Positions 20,377 through 29,542 of a stretch of DNA of 64,000 nt are shown here, piece by piece. Positions within the stretch are counted from its first letter, which is position 1. Every line of letters starts with the position of its first letter. The notes under the pieces are model-generated. The model did not search any database. It saw only the letters and a program-made list of their open reading frames with translations, and had not been told where the DNA came from. A program made the translations under genes and the position numbers. Source of the DNA: JAMXLO01 sp037201625 (GTDB lineage: Bacteria; Pseudomonadota; Alphaproteobacteria; Acetobacterales; Acetobacteraceae); contig JBBCGR010000003.1 of NCBI GenBank assembly GCA_037201625.1, forward strand, positions 1,550,001-1,614,000, in the 5' to 3' direction.

Positions 20377-22056
20377 TCAGAACAGCACGTCGGCAAATTC
20401 CTCGGTCGCGGCCGCCAGCGGCAGCGGCGCAAAGCGCAGGTGCACCTCGCGTTCGCGCGCCATCGTATAGGCTGTCGCGATCCGGTCCAGCGTGGCCCCG
20501 ACAGCCTCATTGTCCGCAGCACCGGCAGCATCCTCGGTCCCGGTTCGCGAGGTCAGGTCCGCAGCCACCTCGCGCAGCATGTCGGCCAGCGTGTGGCGCA
20601 CTCCGAACTGCGCGACCGCCGCGTCGACCAGGCACGCGACCTCATCGGTGTCGGCCTGCAATTCGGCCAGTGCCCGGACAAGCTCCTGCTCGAGCCGCCC
20701 CAGGCGCCGCAGCGAGGCCGGCATCGCGTCGGTCATGCGCACGATCTCGGCATGCTCGCCGCGGCGCGCGGGATCGCGCAGGCCCGCGGCGATCGGGCGC
20801 AGCCGATCGAGATCCTGCAATACGGAACCGGCATTCGCGCCGAACCGACCGCTGCAGGCACGCAGTTCCTGCGCGACGGCAGCGAGCGGGCGCCCCACCG
20901 ACCCGAGCCGGCCGCATTTCAGCGTCGCGTTCAGCCCCATGATGCGGATGTCCTCCTGCACCGACTGCACATTGGCGAGCCGTCCGGTCAGCGCGGCGGC
21001 GGCGTCCAGCACCGTCCCCATTCGCTGATCGGTCGCCGCATCGCCGGTGCTGACCTCGGCGAACAGCGCCGCCGTGTCGCGGATATCGACCTCCAGCGCG
21101 GCAGCGAAGCCGCCATGGCGGGTTTCCCCGTGCACCTGCACGCCAAGCGCACCGATGGCCCGCGCCGTGCCGACCAGTTGACGGAGCCCCTGTTCGATCC
21201 GCTCGCCCTCGCGCACCAGTTCATCGGCGGTGTCGAGCAGTTGGGCGGCCAGCAGATCAGCCACCAAGCGACACGGACGGACGGCCAGCAGGGCAGCCGC
21301 GCGCGCATGCTCCAGCCGCTGGCGGGTGATATCGCCAAGCTGCAGCGCGACGATCTGTCCGGCCACCTGCTGGCGCATCTCCTCCGATCGCTGCCGCGCG
21401 GCATCGGCCGCCCCGGTCGCCAGCGACTGCTGCTCCGCGAGGCTGTGGAGGTTGTCGGCCAGCCGTGCCGGGATCGCCCCGATGGCGCCGCCATGACAGC
21501 GCGCAAACGCCGCCGCCTCGGCGCGCGCCGCATTTACGTCCTGGTCGACCCGGCGCAGCGCCAGGCGTGCCTCCTCGAGGCACAGGCGCGCCTGTCCCGC
21601 GGCGTCCCGGATGCTGCCGGCGAATGCGACGAAATCGGCCGCCCCCAGGCCGATGCCGCCGGCCACCACGCGCGCGCTCAGCGACAGCGCCGCCACCTCG
21701 CGCGTGATGGGTTCCAGTGCCGCGACGCGACGGTCCGCAGCGGCCACGATCGTGCCGAGTGCATCGAGCGCGTCCGCGTCCTGCCGGCGCACCGTATCGA
21801 GCTTGGCGATATGCGTGCCGGCAGCGGCCAGGTCGCGATGCGTTTCGTCGAGCGTCCTGCCGGCCAGGCCGGCCATGCAGTCGGCGAAACGCTGGATCAG
21901 CCGGTCCAGGATGCCCATGGCGCCTTCCAGGCTCTGACCGGCGGCCAGGAACCCGCGTTCGGCCAGCACGGCAGCCTCACCCAGCCTGTCGCCGGGTTGC
22001 TCGGGAATATCGACCATTCGCCGGATGTAGCGCATCAGTCTTAACAGGCGCTTCAT
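20377..22056 (-). CDS. cytoplasmic coiled-coil protein with chemoreceptor-tip-like motif
   Basis: The protein is 559 residues from ATG 22056 (MKRLLRLMRYIRRMVDIPEQ). It has no membrane segment and is almost entirely Ala/Leu/Arg-rich helix. Near residue 365 lies IMGLNATLKCGRLGSVGRPLAAVAQELR, which parallels the signalling tip of chemoreceptors (LALNAA.EAARAGE.GRGFAVVA.EVR) but lacks its second half. It faces the chemotaxis cluster tail to tail, so it may be a soluble receptor-like partner. The longer open frame to 22200 is not needed. The assignment rests on this motif and position only. Confidence 0.6.
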   Translation of the reverse strand: MKRLLRLMRYIRRMVDIPEQPGDRLGEAAVLAERGFLAAGQSLEGAMGILDRLIQRFADCMAGLAGRTLDETHRDLAAAGTHIAKLDTVRRQDADALDALGTIVAAADRRVAALEPITREVAALSLSARVVAGGIGLGAADFVAFAGSIRDAAGQARLCLEEARLALRRVDQDVNAARAEAAAFARCHGGAIGAIPARLADNLHSLAEQQSLATGAADAARQRSEEMRQQVAGQIVALQLGDITRQRLEHARAAALLAVRPCRLVADLLAAQLLDTADELVREGERIEQGLRQLVGTARAIGALGVQVHGETRHGGFAAALEVDIRDTAALFAEVSTGDAATDQRMGTVLDAAAALTGRLANVQSVQEDIRIMGLNATLKCGRLGSVGRPLAAVAQELRACSGRFGANAGSVLQDLDRLRPIAAGLRDPARRGEHAEIVRMTDAMPASLRRLGRLEQELVRALAELQADTDEVACLVDAAVAQFGVRHTLADMLREVAADLTSRTGTEDAAGAADNEAVGATLDRIATAYTMAREREVHLRFAPLPLAAATEEFADVLF

Positions 22057-22111
22057 CGTGCCGCGCGCTGGCCTATGATGCCGGTCATCGCGCCACGCCA
22101 CGGGGGAACCG

Positions 22112-23617
22112 ATGCGGCTGCTGCTGGCCACCATGTCACATGAAACCAACACGTTCTCGCCGGTGCCGACGAAGCTGGAACGCTTCTGCCGCGACGGCAC
22201 GGCCCTGCTGACCGGCCAGACGGCGATCGATTTCTATCGTGGCACCGGCACCTGCATGGGCGGCTACCTGGCGGTGGCCGATGAGATCGGCGCGGAGGTC
22301 GTCGTGCCGGTCTGCGCCAGTTCCCCGCCGAGCGGGCCGGTGGAAGGCGACGCGTTCGAGACGATATGCCGGATGATCACCGACGAGGTGGCCAAGGGCG
22401 GGTTCGACGCGGTGTGGCTCGACCTGCACGGCGCCATGGTGACCGACCGGTTCGACGATGGCGAAGGCGAGTTGCTGCGGCGCATCCGCGCGATCGATCC
22501 GACCACGCCGATCTGCGTCGCCTACGACATGCATGCCAATGTGTTTGACGCGATGGTGCGCCATGCCCAGATCGTCACCGGCTACCAGACCTATCCGCAT
22601 ATCGACCAGAAGCAGACCGCCGAACGCGCGGCGCGGGCGCTGCTGCGGGTGATGCGCGGCGAGGTGCAGCCGCGTGCGGCCTGGGGTGCCGCGCCCATGC
22701 TGCCGCATGTGATGGCGCAGGGCACCCACCGCGCGCCGAACAAGGACCTGCAGGCGATGTGCGCCGCGTGGGAAGCGAGCGGCCGGGCGCTCGCCGCCAG
22801 CCTGTTCGTGGCTTCCCGCATGCCGATGTGGAAATGGCCGGCCTGTCGGCGGTGGTGGTCACCGACAACGATCCGGCCGATGCGCAGGCGATGGTGGACG
22901 AACTGATCAGCGCCGCCTGGCGGCCCGCCGCGAGTTCATGTTCGACATCGAACCGCTCGAGGCGTCGGTGCGTCGCGCCAAGGCGCTCGGCGCGCCGGGC
23001 CAGTTGCCCGTGTGCTGCTGGACCACTACGACAACTGCGCCAGCGGCGGCACGATGGACACCACCGACACGCTGCGCGAGATCATCCGCCAGGGCCTTGA
23101 TGACGTGGTGTTCTTCGGCATCTACGACCCCGATGCGGTGCGCCAGGCGGTCGAGGCTGGCGTCGGTGCGACCGTCACGCTGTCGATCGGCGCGAAGCTG
23201 CCGATGCCGCAACTGCCGGTGGCGAGCGCGCCGCTGACCGTCACCGGCGTGGTGCAGACCATTTCGTCGGGCAGTTTCCGGCTGAAGGGTGGCCTGACGC
23301 CGGGGCTGCAGGTCTACATGGGCCGCACCGTGGTGCTGGATACCGGCAAGGTGCAGATCGTGCTGCTGAGCCGGCATGTCGAGCCGACCGCGCAGGAGAT
23401 GCTGCAGGTGCTGGGCATCGACGCCGCTCGCAAGAAATACGTGGCGATCAAGAGCCGCGTGCACTGGCGCGCCGACCTGGGCAAGATCGCGCGCGAGATC
23501 GTCGAGTGCGCCGGGGTTGGCGTCTGCACCTCGGATTACGGGCAGTTGGTGTTCCGCAAGGTGCCGCGCCGGTCCTTCCCGCTGAACCCCGATCTGCAAT
23601 GGAACCGGCCGGCGTAA
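22112..23617 (+). pseudogene. M81 family metallopeptidase, MlrC-like, frameshifted
   Basis: Starting MRLLLATMSHETNTFSPVPT, this about 500-residue protein matches MlrC-type (M81) enzymes, whose founder cleaves linearised microcystin. Most homologues are uncharacterised hydrolases. Metal-site-like blocks are SHETNTFS, WLDLHGAMV and CVAYDMHANV. Shifts near 22813, 22935 and 23010 break the middle. The C-terminal half (LLDHYDNCASGGTMDTTDTL to the end) is one open frame ending NRPA. It is followed after 8 bases by an isocitrate-lyase-family gene, probably in one operon. Confidence 0.82.
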
Positions 23618-23625
23618 GGAGGAAG

Positions 23626-24483
23626 ATGATGCGTCCGCAGGCCGCCGCCATGAAGGCGCTGCTGAACGAGCCCGCGTTGCAGGTGATGCCCGGCTGCGGC
23701 GATGCGATGGGCGCGCACCTGATCCAGGAGCAGGCTTCAGCTCGGTTTCGCCTCCGCTCGTCAATCTCGGCGATGCGGCTGGCCATGCCGGACGTCGACC
23801 AGCTTACCTTTCCCGATATGCGCGACGCGGTGGAGGGCATGATCGCCGCCGCCCCGAACGTGCTGTGGCTGGCGGACGGCGATACCGGCTACGGCAACGC
23901 GCTCAGTGTGCAGAAGACCATCCGGACCTATGCCCGCGCAGGTGCCGCGGCGGTGCTGATCGAGGACAAGATCTGCCGCGTCCGCTGGGGCACCAGGGGG
24001 CGAAGCTCGTGGTGGAACGCGACGCGGCGCTGCTGCGCTGCCGGGCCGCGATGGCCGCCTGCCGCGAGGAGGGGATCCTGCTGCTGGCCCGCACCGATGC
24101 GCGCACCTCGCGCGGGTTCGAGGAGGCGCTGGCGCGGATCGGCGATTTCGTGGCCGAAGGGGCCGACATCCTGTTCCTCGATTCACGCAGTCGGAAGCCG
24201 AGATGCATGCGTCGGTCGCGGCCTGCGCGGGCCGTCCGGCGATCGCGGTCAACGCGCCGGCGGCGCAGCACTTCATGCCGGCGGACGCGGAACTCGCGCG
24301 GATCGGCATCCGGCTGGTCGTGTATCCGCAGGAGGTGCTGGCGGCGACGGTGCACGCCGTGCGCGCGGCCCTGCGGGTCTGAAGGGCGGGCCGAAGCCGC
24401 CGATGGCGGGTGGCGCCGACCTGGCCAGCGCCATCCGGCTCCCCGAGTACCTCGCGCTGGACCAGCGGCTGGCCGACCGGTAG
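23626..24483 (+). pseudogene. isocitrate lyase / PEP mutase family enzyme, frameshifted
   Basis: This TIM-barrel enzyme of about 285 residues belongs to the PEP mutase/2-methylisocitrate lyase/oxaloacetate decarboxylase group. Signatures are AMRLAMPDVDQLTFPDM, WLADGDTGYGNALSVQKTIR (Mg-binding DGD) and AAAVLIEDKICPRPLGHQG across a shift. LLLARTDARTSRGFEEALAR follows in the second frame and the C-terminus is ADLASAIRLPEYLALDQRL. Shifts are near 23735/23755 (compensating pair), 23982, 24180 and 24375. Ribosome-binding site aaggagg at 23616. The TAG stop opens repeat copy 3. Confidence 0.8.
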
Positions 24484-24586
24484 CGCAGATTCCGTTCGCG
24501 TTGGCTCACGGAATCCGCTCCAGCTCGTTGTCTGAGAGCGTGATTCACCGCTCCGGCGATTCCACCTGCGCGGATCACACTCCAGC
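24481..24586 (-). repeat. 105-bp dispersed palindromic element, copy 3
   Basis: This copy is close to the reverse complement of copy 1 throughout, with internal hairpins gcagattccgt...acggaatccgc and gagagcgtgat...gatcacac. It starts TAGCGC, giving the stop codon of the isocitrate-lyase-family gene, and ends shortly before the convergent NUDIX-related gene. Confidence 0.85.
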
Positions 24587-24603
24587 GCGCCGGCCGCGAC
24601 GCT

Positions 24604-25536
24604 CTATGGCGCCAGCGGCAGCTTGCTGCCGGCCACCGCGCGCTCCGCCACGACATCGCGGCGGAAGCGGAACAGCTTGGCCGGCCGGCCGCCGGTCTCG
24701 GTGGTGACGTCGCCGGTTTCCTCCACCAGGTCCTGCTGCTCGATGAGGCGGCGGAAGTTCTGCTTGTGCAGGCGCCGCCCGCCAGCGCCTCTACCGCCCG
24801 CTGCAATTGCAGCAGGGTGAAGCGCGGCGGCATCAGTTCGAAGACGACCGGGCGGTATTTGATCTTGGCGCGCAGCCGGGCGATCCCCGTGGCCAGGATG
24901 CGGCGGTGGTCGTGGGTCATCGCCTGGCCCTCGACCGGCTCGCCGACCTGTGGCGCTTCCGGCACAAGACCAGCCTCCCACAGCAACTCATATCGCTGCA
25001 GGATCAGTTCTTCATTCCAGGTCCGGCCGTCGTGGCCGAACGAGATGGCAACGCGCCGCTGCCGCTCGCTCCGCGTCGCCACGTCCATCGCGCCATCGGC
25101 CCAGGTGCGCAGTCTGCGGCGATCGGCTCCTCCACCGGTGCGGTGCCGCCGCGGTGATCCTCCCACGGAAAATAGCGGTACCAGCTTTGCCAGCTTACAC
25201 CGCGCTCGCCCGAGGTACGTGCCTCGCGCGTCAGCCCAGATAGCTGATCGACACCACGCGCTGCCCTGTCCGCGTCCGGTCGCGATCGGCAAAGGTGTAG
25301 AGCTGCTCGACGTAGCCGAGCGGATGGTGGGTCTGCTGCTCGACCCAGGAGCGCATGCCCGATTGCAGTGAGCGGTGGGTCAGTTCGAACGGGCCCGAGG
25401 GCAGTGCCTGGCCGGCGTCGATGGTGAGGACGCGCGGTTCACCGTCGGTGACTGCAACGATCACCGCGATCAGTTCGGCGCTGGCCTCCGCCGCGGAGGC
25501 TGTCGCCGCCTCGTGCCGCGTGCGGACCTCGTCCAT
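24604..25536 (-). pseudogene. NUDIX-related protein with C-terminal winged helix (NrtR/COG4111-like), frameshifted
   Basis: From ATG 25536 the protein reads MDEVRTRHEAATASAAEASAE then LIAVIVAVTDGEPRVLTID, a NUDIX-like N-terminal fold without an obvious Nudix box. The frame breaks at 25231 (TATCTGGGCTGA; one more G gives YLGLTREARTSG) and again near 25130, 25080 and 24775. The C-terminal part (YELMPPRFTLLQLQRAVEAL, then LHKQNFRRLIEQQDLVEETG and GGRPAKLFRFR) is the winged helix seen in NrtR-type regulators. It may sense a nucleotide and bind DNA. It is divergent from serC. Confidence 0.65.
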
Positions 25537-25698
25537 GCGATTCGCCGTGCTGGGGGACCTGGACCCCTCTTCGCACGCGTGCCGCCGCGACGCCAATGAC
25601 GAATCGTGGCGGCAGGCGCGGGCTCCGCCCCGAACCCCGCCCGAGGGCTTTGCCCCCGGACCCCCAGCAAAGGCGCAGCCTTTGCAATCCCGATTTTG

Positions 25699-25770
25699 GG
25701 CCTTGGGGGAGGGAGGCCGGTTACTCGGACCAGGATGGGTCCGAGTAACCGGCCTCCCTCCCCCAAGGCC
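25699..25770. repeat. large perfect palindrome, 33-bp arms, 6-base loop
   Basis: The arms ggccttgggggagggaggcc...ggacc and their exact reverse complement flank aggatg. Smaller hairpins lie on each side: gcaaaggc/gcctttgc around 25669-25687 and ccgagggc/gccctcgg around 25784-25802. The 427-base serC upstream region (25537-25963) is filled mainly by these inverted GC-rich repeats. Confidence 0.85.
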
Positions 25771-25963
25771 AAGTCCGGGGTTCCGAGGGCTGCGCCCTCG
25801 GCGGGGGTCCCGGGGCGGAGCCACCTGGTCGGGGTCCGGGGTGAAACCCCGCGCTACCCCCCATCCGCGGCGTCGTTGACGCGGCGGCAAGCTTCTCGCT
25901 ATACGCCCCGCCCGGGCCACGCCCCCCCACCGGGGCGCTTGTCTTCTGAAAGGGAGAGCCGAC

Positions 25964-27093
25964 ATGGCGAGCACGCCGAAACCGGACCTGCGTCCGGCCA
26001 ATGCCAATTTCTCATCCGGTCCCTGCGCCAAGCGCCCCGGCTTCACCCTGGAGGCGCTGTCCGGCGCCATGCTGGGCCGCAGCCATCGCGCGAGCGGCCC
26101 CAAGGCCCGCCTCGCCGAGGTGATCGAGCGTTCGCGCAGCATCCTGGGCATGCCGGCCCGACTGGCGCCTCGGTATCGTGCCCGCGTCCGATACCGGCGC
26201 GGTCGAGATGGCGCTGTGGTCGCTGCTCGGCGCGCGCGGCGTCGACGTGCTGGCGTTCGAGAGTTTCGGCGAAGGCTGGGCCGCCGATGTGCTGAAGCAG
26301 CTTCGGCTGACCGATGCCCGCCTGCTGTCGGCACCCTACGGGCCAGTTGCCCGATCTCGGCGCGGTGGATTTCAGCCGCGACGTGGTGTTCCCCTGGAAC
26401 GGCACGACGTCCGGCGTGCGGGTGCCCAACGGCGACTGGATCGCCCGCGACCGCCAGGGCCTGACCATCTGCGACGCCACATCGGCCGCGTTCGCCATGG
26501 ACCTCGCCTGGGACCGGCTCGATGTCGTCACCTGGTCCTGGCAGAAGGTCCTGGGCGGCGAGGCGGCGCACGGCATGCTGGCGCTGTCGCCGCGCGCGGT
26601 GGAGCGGCTGGTCAGCCACCGGCCGGCCTGGCCACTGCCGAAGATCTTCCGGCTCACCCAATGGGGCAAGGACGGCGGCGGCAAGCTGATCGAGGGCGTG
26701 TTCAAGGGCGAAACGATCAACACGCCGTCGATGCTGTGCGTCGAGGACGCGCTCGACGGGTTGCGCTGGGCGGAATCCGTCGGCGGTCTGGCCGGGCTGA
26801 TCGCTCGGTCCGAAGCCAACCTGGCGGCTGTCGTAAGCTGGGTCGCCCGCACCGACTGGGTGGACTTCCTGGCGGAGGACGCAGCGACGCGGTCCTGCAC
26901 CTCGATCTGCCTCAAGGCGCCGCCGCAGATCGCCGCATTGCTGGAGAGGGAAGGCGTGGCCTACGACATCGGAGCCTACCGCGATGCACCGCCCGGGCTG
27001 CGCCTGTGGGGCGGTGCCACGGTGGAGACCGCCGACATCGAGGCGCTGCTGCCCTGGCTTGACTGGGCGCACGGCGTGACGGCTGCGGCGTAG
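25964..27093 (+). pseudogene. serC: phosphoserine aminotransferase SerC, frameshifted
   Basis: This PLP enzyme converts 3-phosphohydroxypyruvate to phosphoserine, the second step of serine synthesis. It starts MASTPKPDLRPANANFSSGP after the SD aagggagag. Typical blocks are CAKRPGFTLEALSGAMLGRS and, in other frames, MPASDTGAVEMALWSLLGAR. The PLP lysine is in VVTWSWQKVLGGEAAHGML. ETINTPSMLCVEDALDGLRW and a C-terminus ending TAAA follow. Shifts fall near 26155 and 26335; from 26340 the frame is clean. SerA follows 25 bases downstream, so the two serine genes form one unit. Confidence 0.88.
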
Positions 27094-27118
27094 TTCCTCC
27101 GACCCGAAGGTGTTGCAG

Positions 27119-28705
27119 ATGCCCAAAGTCCTGATCAGCGACAAGCTGTCGCCCGCCTCGGTCGAGATCTTCCGCCGCCGCGGGATCGACGTCGACCTCA
27201 AGCCCGGCCTGTCGCCCGCCGACCTGCGGGCGATCATCCCGGCCTATGACGGCCTGGCCGTGCGTTCGGCCACCAAGGTGACGCGCGAACTGCTCGACGT
27301 CGCGACCAACCTGAAGGTTGTCGGCCGTGCCGGCATCGGCGTCGACAACGTCGACATCCGCTCGGCCACCGCGCGCGGCGTCGTGGTGATGAACACGCCG
27401 CACGGCAACACCATCACCACGGCCGAGCACGCCATCGCCATGATGTTCGCGCTGGCGCGGCAGATCCCCGAGGCGTCCGCCTCCACCAAGGCCGGCAAGT
27501 GGGAGAAGAACCGCTTCATGGGCGTGGAGCTGACCGGCAAGTCGCTGGGACTGATCGGCTGCGGCAACATCGGATCGATCGTCGCCGACCGCGCGATCGG
27601 CCTGCGGATGCGCGTGCTCGCCTATGATCCGTTCCTGAGCGAGAAGCGCGCGATGGATCTCGGCGTGGAGAAGGTTGAGCTGGAAGACCTGCTGACCCGC
27701 GCCGATTTCATCACGCTGCACACGCCGCTGACCGACGCCACGCGGAACATCCTCTCGCGCGAGGCGCTGGCGAAGACCCGCGCCGGCGTGCGGGTGATCA
27801 ACTGCGCCCGCGGCGGCCTGGTCGATGAACTGGCGCTGGCCGAGGCCATCGAGTCGGGCCATGTCGCCGGTGCGGCGCTCGATGTGTTCGAAACCGAGCC
27901 TGCCACGCAGTCGCCGCTGTTCGCGCTGGAGAACGTCGTCTGCACGCCGCATCTCGGGGCTGCGACGGCGGAGGCGCAGGAGAATGTGGCGTTGCAGGTC
28001 GCAGAGCAGATGAGCGATTTCCTGCTGACCGGCGCGGTGGCGAACGCGATCAACATGCCGTCGGTCTCGGCCGAGGACGCGCCGCGGCTGAAGCCGTATA
28101 TGGAATTGTGCAGACTGCTCGGTGCGTTCGCCGGGCAATTGACCCATTCGCGGGACGGCGTGCTGCGCCGCGTGCTGATCGAATATGAGGGCCAGGCGGC
28201 GGCGCTGAACACCAGGCCGCTGACCGCCGCGGCGCTGGCCGGGCTGATGACGCCGATGATGGAGGGCGTCAACATGGTGAACGCCCCGGTCGCCGCGCGC
28301 GACCACGGCATCGACGTGGCGGAGACCGTTCACGACCGGCCCAGCGAATATCAGACGCTGGTGCGCGTCACGGTGGAGACCGACCAGCTTACCCGCTCCG
28401 TCGCCGGCACGCTGTTCGCCGGCTCCCGCCCGCGCATCGTCGAGATCAAGGGCATCAAGGTCGAGGCCGACTTCGCGCCGCACATGCTGTACGTGACCAA
28501 CCAGGACAAGCCGGGCTTCATCGGCCGCTTCGGCGCGACCCTCGCCGGCGCCGGCATCAACATCGCCACCTTCCATCTCGGCCGCGCCACGCAGGGCGGC
28601 GATGCGATCTGCCTGGTGTCGGTCGACGAGGAGGTGCCGGAGGACGTGCTGTCGATGGTGCGCACGCTGCCGCTGGTGGTGCAGGCGACGACACTGGCGT
28701 TCTGA
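27119..28705 (+). CDS. serA: D-3-phosphoglycerate dehydrogenase SerA
   Basis: The protein is 528 residues, the usual length of the long SerA class (catalytic, NAD-binding, intervening and C-terminal ACT domains). The NAD fold is GLIGCGNIGSIVADRAIGL. The catalytic region shows INCARGGLVDE, and the catalytic His is in VCTPHLGAAT. The C-terminal ACT domain (MLYVTNQDKPGFIGRFGATL) is the serine or effector-binding site. The frame also opens with GTG at 27110, but the ATG at 27119 matches the family N-terminus MPKVLISDKLSP. It catalyses the first committed step of serine synthesis, together with SerC just upstream. Confidence 0.95.
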   Translation: MPKVLISDKLSPASVEIFRRRGIDVDLKPGLSPADLRAIIPAYDGLAVRSATKVTRELLDVATNLKVVGRAGIGVDNVDIRSATARGVVVMNTPHGNTITTAEHAIAMMFALARQIPEASASTKAGKWEKNRFMGVELTGKSLGLIGCGNIGSIVADRAIGLRMRVLAYDPFLSEKRAMDLGVEKVELEDLLTRADFITLHTPLTDATRNILSREALAKTRAGVRVINCARGGLVDELALAEAIESGHVAGAALDVFETEPATQSPLFALENVVCTPHLGAATAEAQENVALQVAEQMSDFLLTGAVANAINMPSVSAEDAPRLKPYMELCRLLGAFAGQLTHSRDGVLRRVLIEYEGQAAALNTRPLTAAALAGLMTPMMEGVNMVNAPVAARDHGIDVAETVHDRPSEYQTLVRVTVETDQLTRSVAGTLFAGSRPRIVEIKGIKVEADFAPHMLYVTNQDKPGFIGRFGATLAGAGINIATFHLGRATQGGDAICLVSVDEEVPEDVLSMVRTLPLVVQATTLAF

Positions 28706-28750
28706 GCAGCCCTTGCCCGCCCGGTGTCCGGGCGGCTCGGCAAGCCAGCA

Positions 28751-28877
28751 TTCAACACGGAGGCAGACGAGGACCGCGGAGAACCACGGAGGAAGCAGGA
28801 ATGGCGCTTCGCGCGAAGCGCATAATGCCTTTCTTCTCCGTGGAACTCCGTGGAGTCTCGGCGTCCTCTGTGTTGAA
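28751..28877 (+). repeat. CACGGAGG inverted-repeat element, copy A
   Basis: This roughly 125-base near-palindrome has ends TTCAACACGG...GTGTTGAA and the central perfect hairpin core gcgcttcgcgcgaagcgc at 28804-28821. It is an inverted copy of element B at 28982-29104. The region between serA and tfoX (28706-29137) consists of these two units plus about 100 bases between them. Confidence 0.8.
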
Positions 28878-28981
28878 TCCTTGCGGACCTGCGAGCCGCC
28901 ACTGTGGCGGAGTGGGGCCGGGACGTGGGGGCGAGGCGCTTGGTGCCTCGCGGTCGGGCCGCGGACCAGGAGGCAAGACGT

Positions 28982-29104
28982 AAACACGGAGGACGCGGAG
29001 ACCCCACGGAGCGCCACGGACGAAGCAGGTACGGCGCTTCGCGCGAAGCGCATGTCGTCCTGTCTCCGTGGTTCTGCGCGGTCCTCCTCTGCCTCCGTGT
29101 TGAA
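28982..29104 (-). repeat. CACGGAGG inverted-repeat element, copy B
   Basis: This is the reverse-complement partner of copy A with the same core (29034-29051). Its left arm matches the reverse complement of A's right arm and vice versa, so the two copies together form one large mirror-image structure. Confidence 0.8.
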
Positions 29105-29137
29105 TCCTTTCACCCGGTGCCGCACGCTGGCTGCCCG

Positions 29138-29542
29138 ATGAGCAGCGTCACCCGCCAGTACCAGGAGTTCATCATGGACCTGCTGGCGCCGCTCGACCCA
29201 GTGGCGCGCCGCATGTTCAGCGGCGTCGGCCTGTTCCATGGCGGTATCATGTTCGGCCTGCTGGTGCGCGATGCGATGTACCTGCGCGTAGACGACATCA
29301 CCCGCGCGCGCTTCGAAGAAGCGGGCTGCCGGCCGTTCAGCTACCTGCGCGGTGAGCGCGAGGTCAGTCTGGCGGCGTATTATGGGGTGCCGGAGGACCT
29401 GCTGGATCGGCCGGATGCACTGCTGCAATGGGCGCATGATGCCATCGCAACCTCTCGGCGAGCAGCCGCGAATGCACGACCTGCCAGGTCTCGTTCAGGT
29501 GCTCCGCGGTATCGAAGAAAGCCGCGCGCGGATAGCGGCTGA
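29138..29542 (+). CDS. TfoX N-terminal domain protein
   Basis: The protein starts MSSVTRQYQEFIMDLLAPLD. The TfoX N-terminal fold is clear in VARRMFSGVGLFHGGIMFGL, LYLRVDDITRARFEEAG and FSYLRGEREVSLAAYYGVP. This domain alone, about 105 residues, is widespread in bacteria and its role outside competence is unknown. The natural end is likely near residue 105-115. The remaining frame (RRAAANARPARSRSG) runs over the 3' end of the convergent SGNH-like gene by up to 179 bases, which suggests a lost stop. Confidence 0.75.
   Translation: MSSVTRQYQEFIMDLLAPLDPVARRMFSGVGLFHGGIMFGLLVRDAMYLRVDDITRARFEEAGCRPFSYLRGEREVSLAAYYGVPEDLLDRPDALLQWAHDAIATSRRAAANARPARSRSGAPRYRRKPRADSG

Noticed and set aside
26912..29437. 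841-codon minus-strand open frame
   Set aside because: It is antisense to serA and the repeat pair. Composition is Arg/His/Gln-rich without any domain, as expected for a shadow of GC-rich coding DNA.
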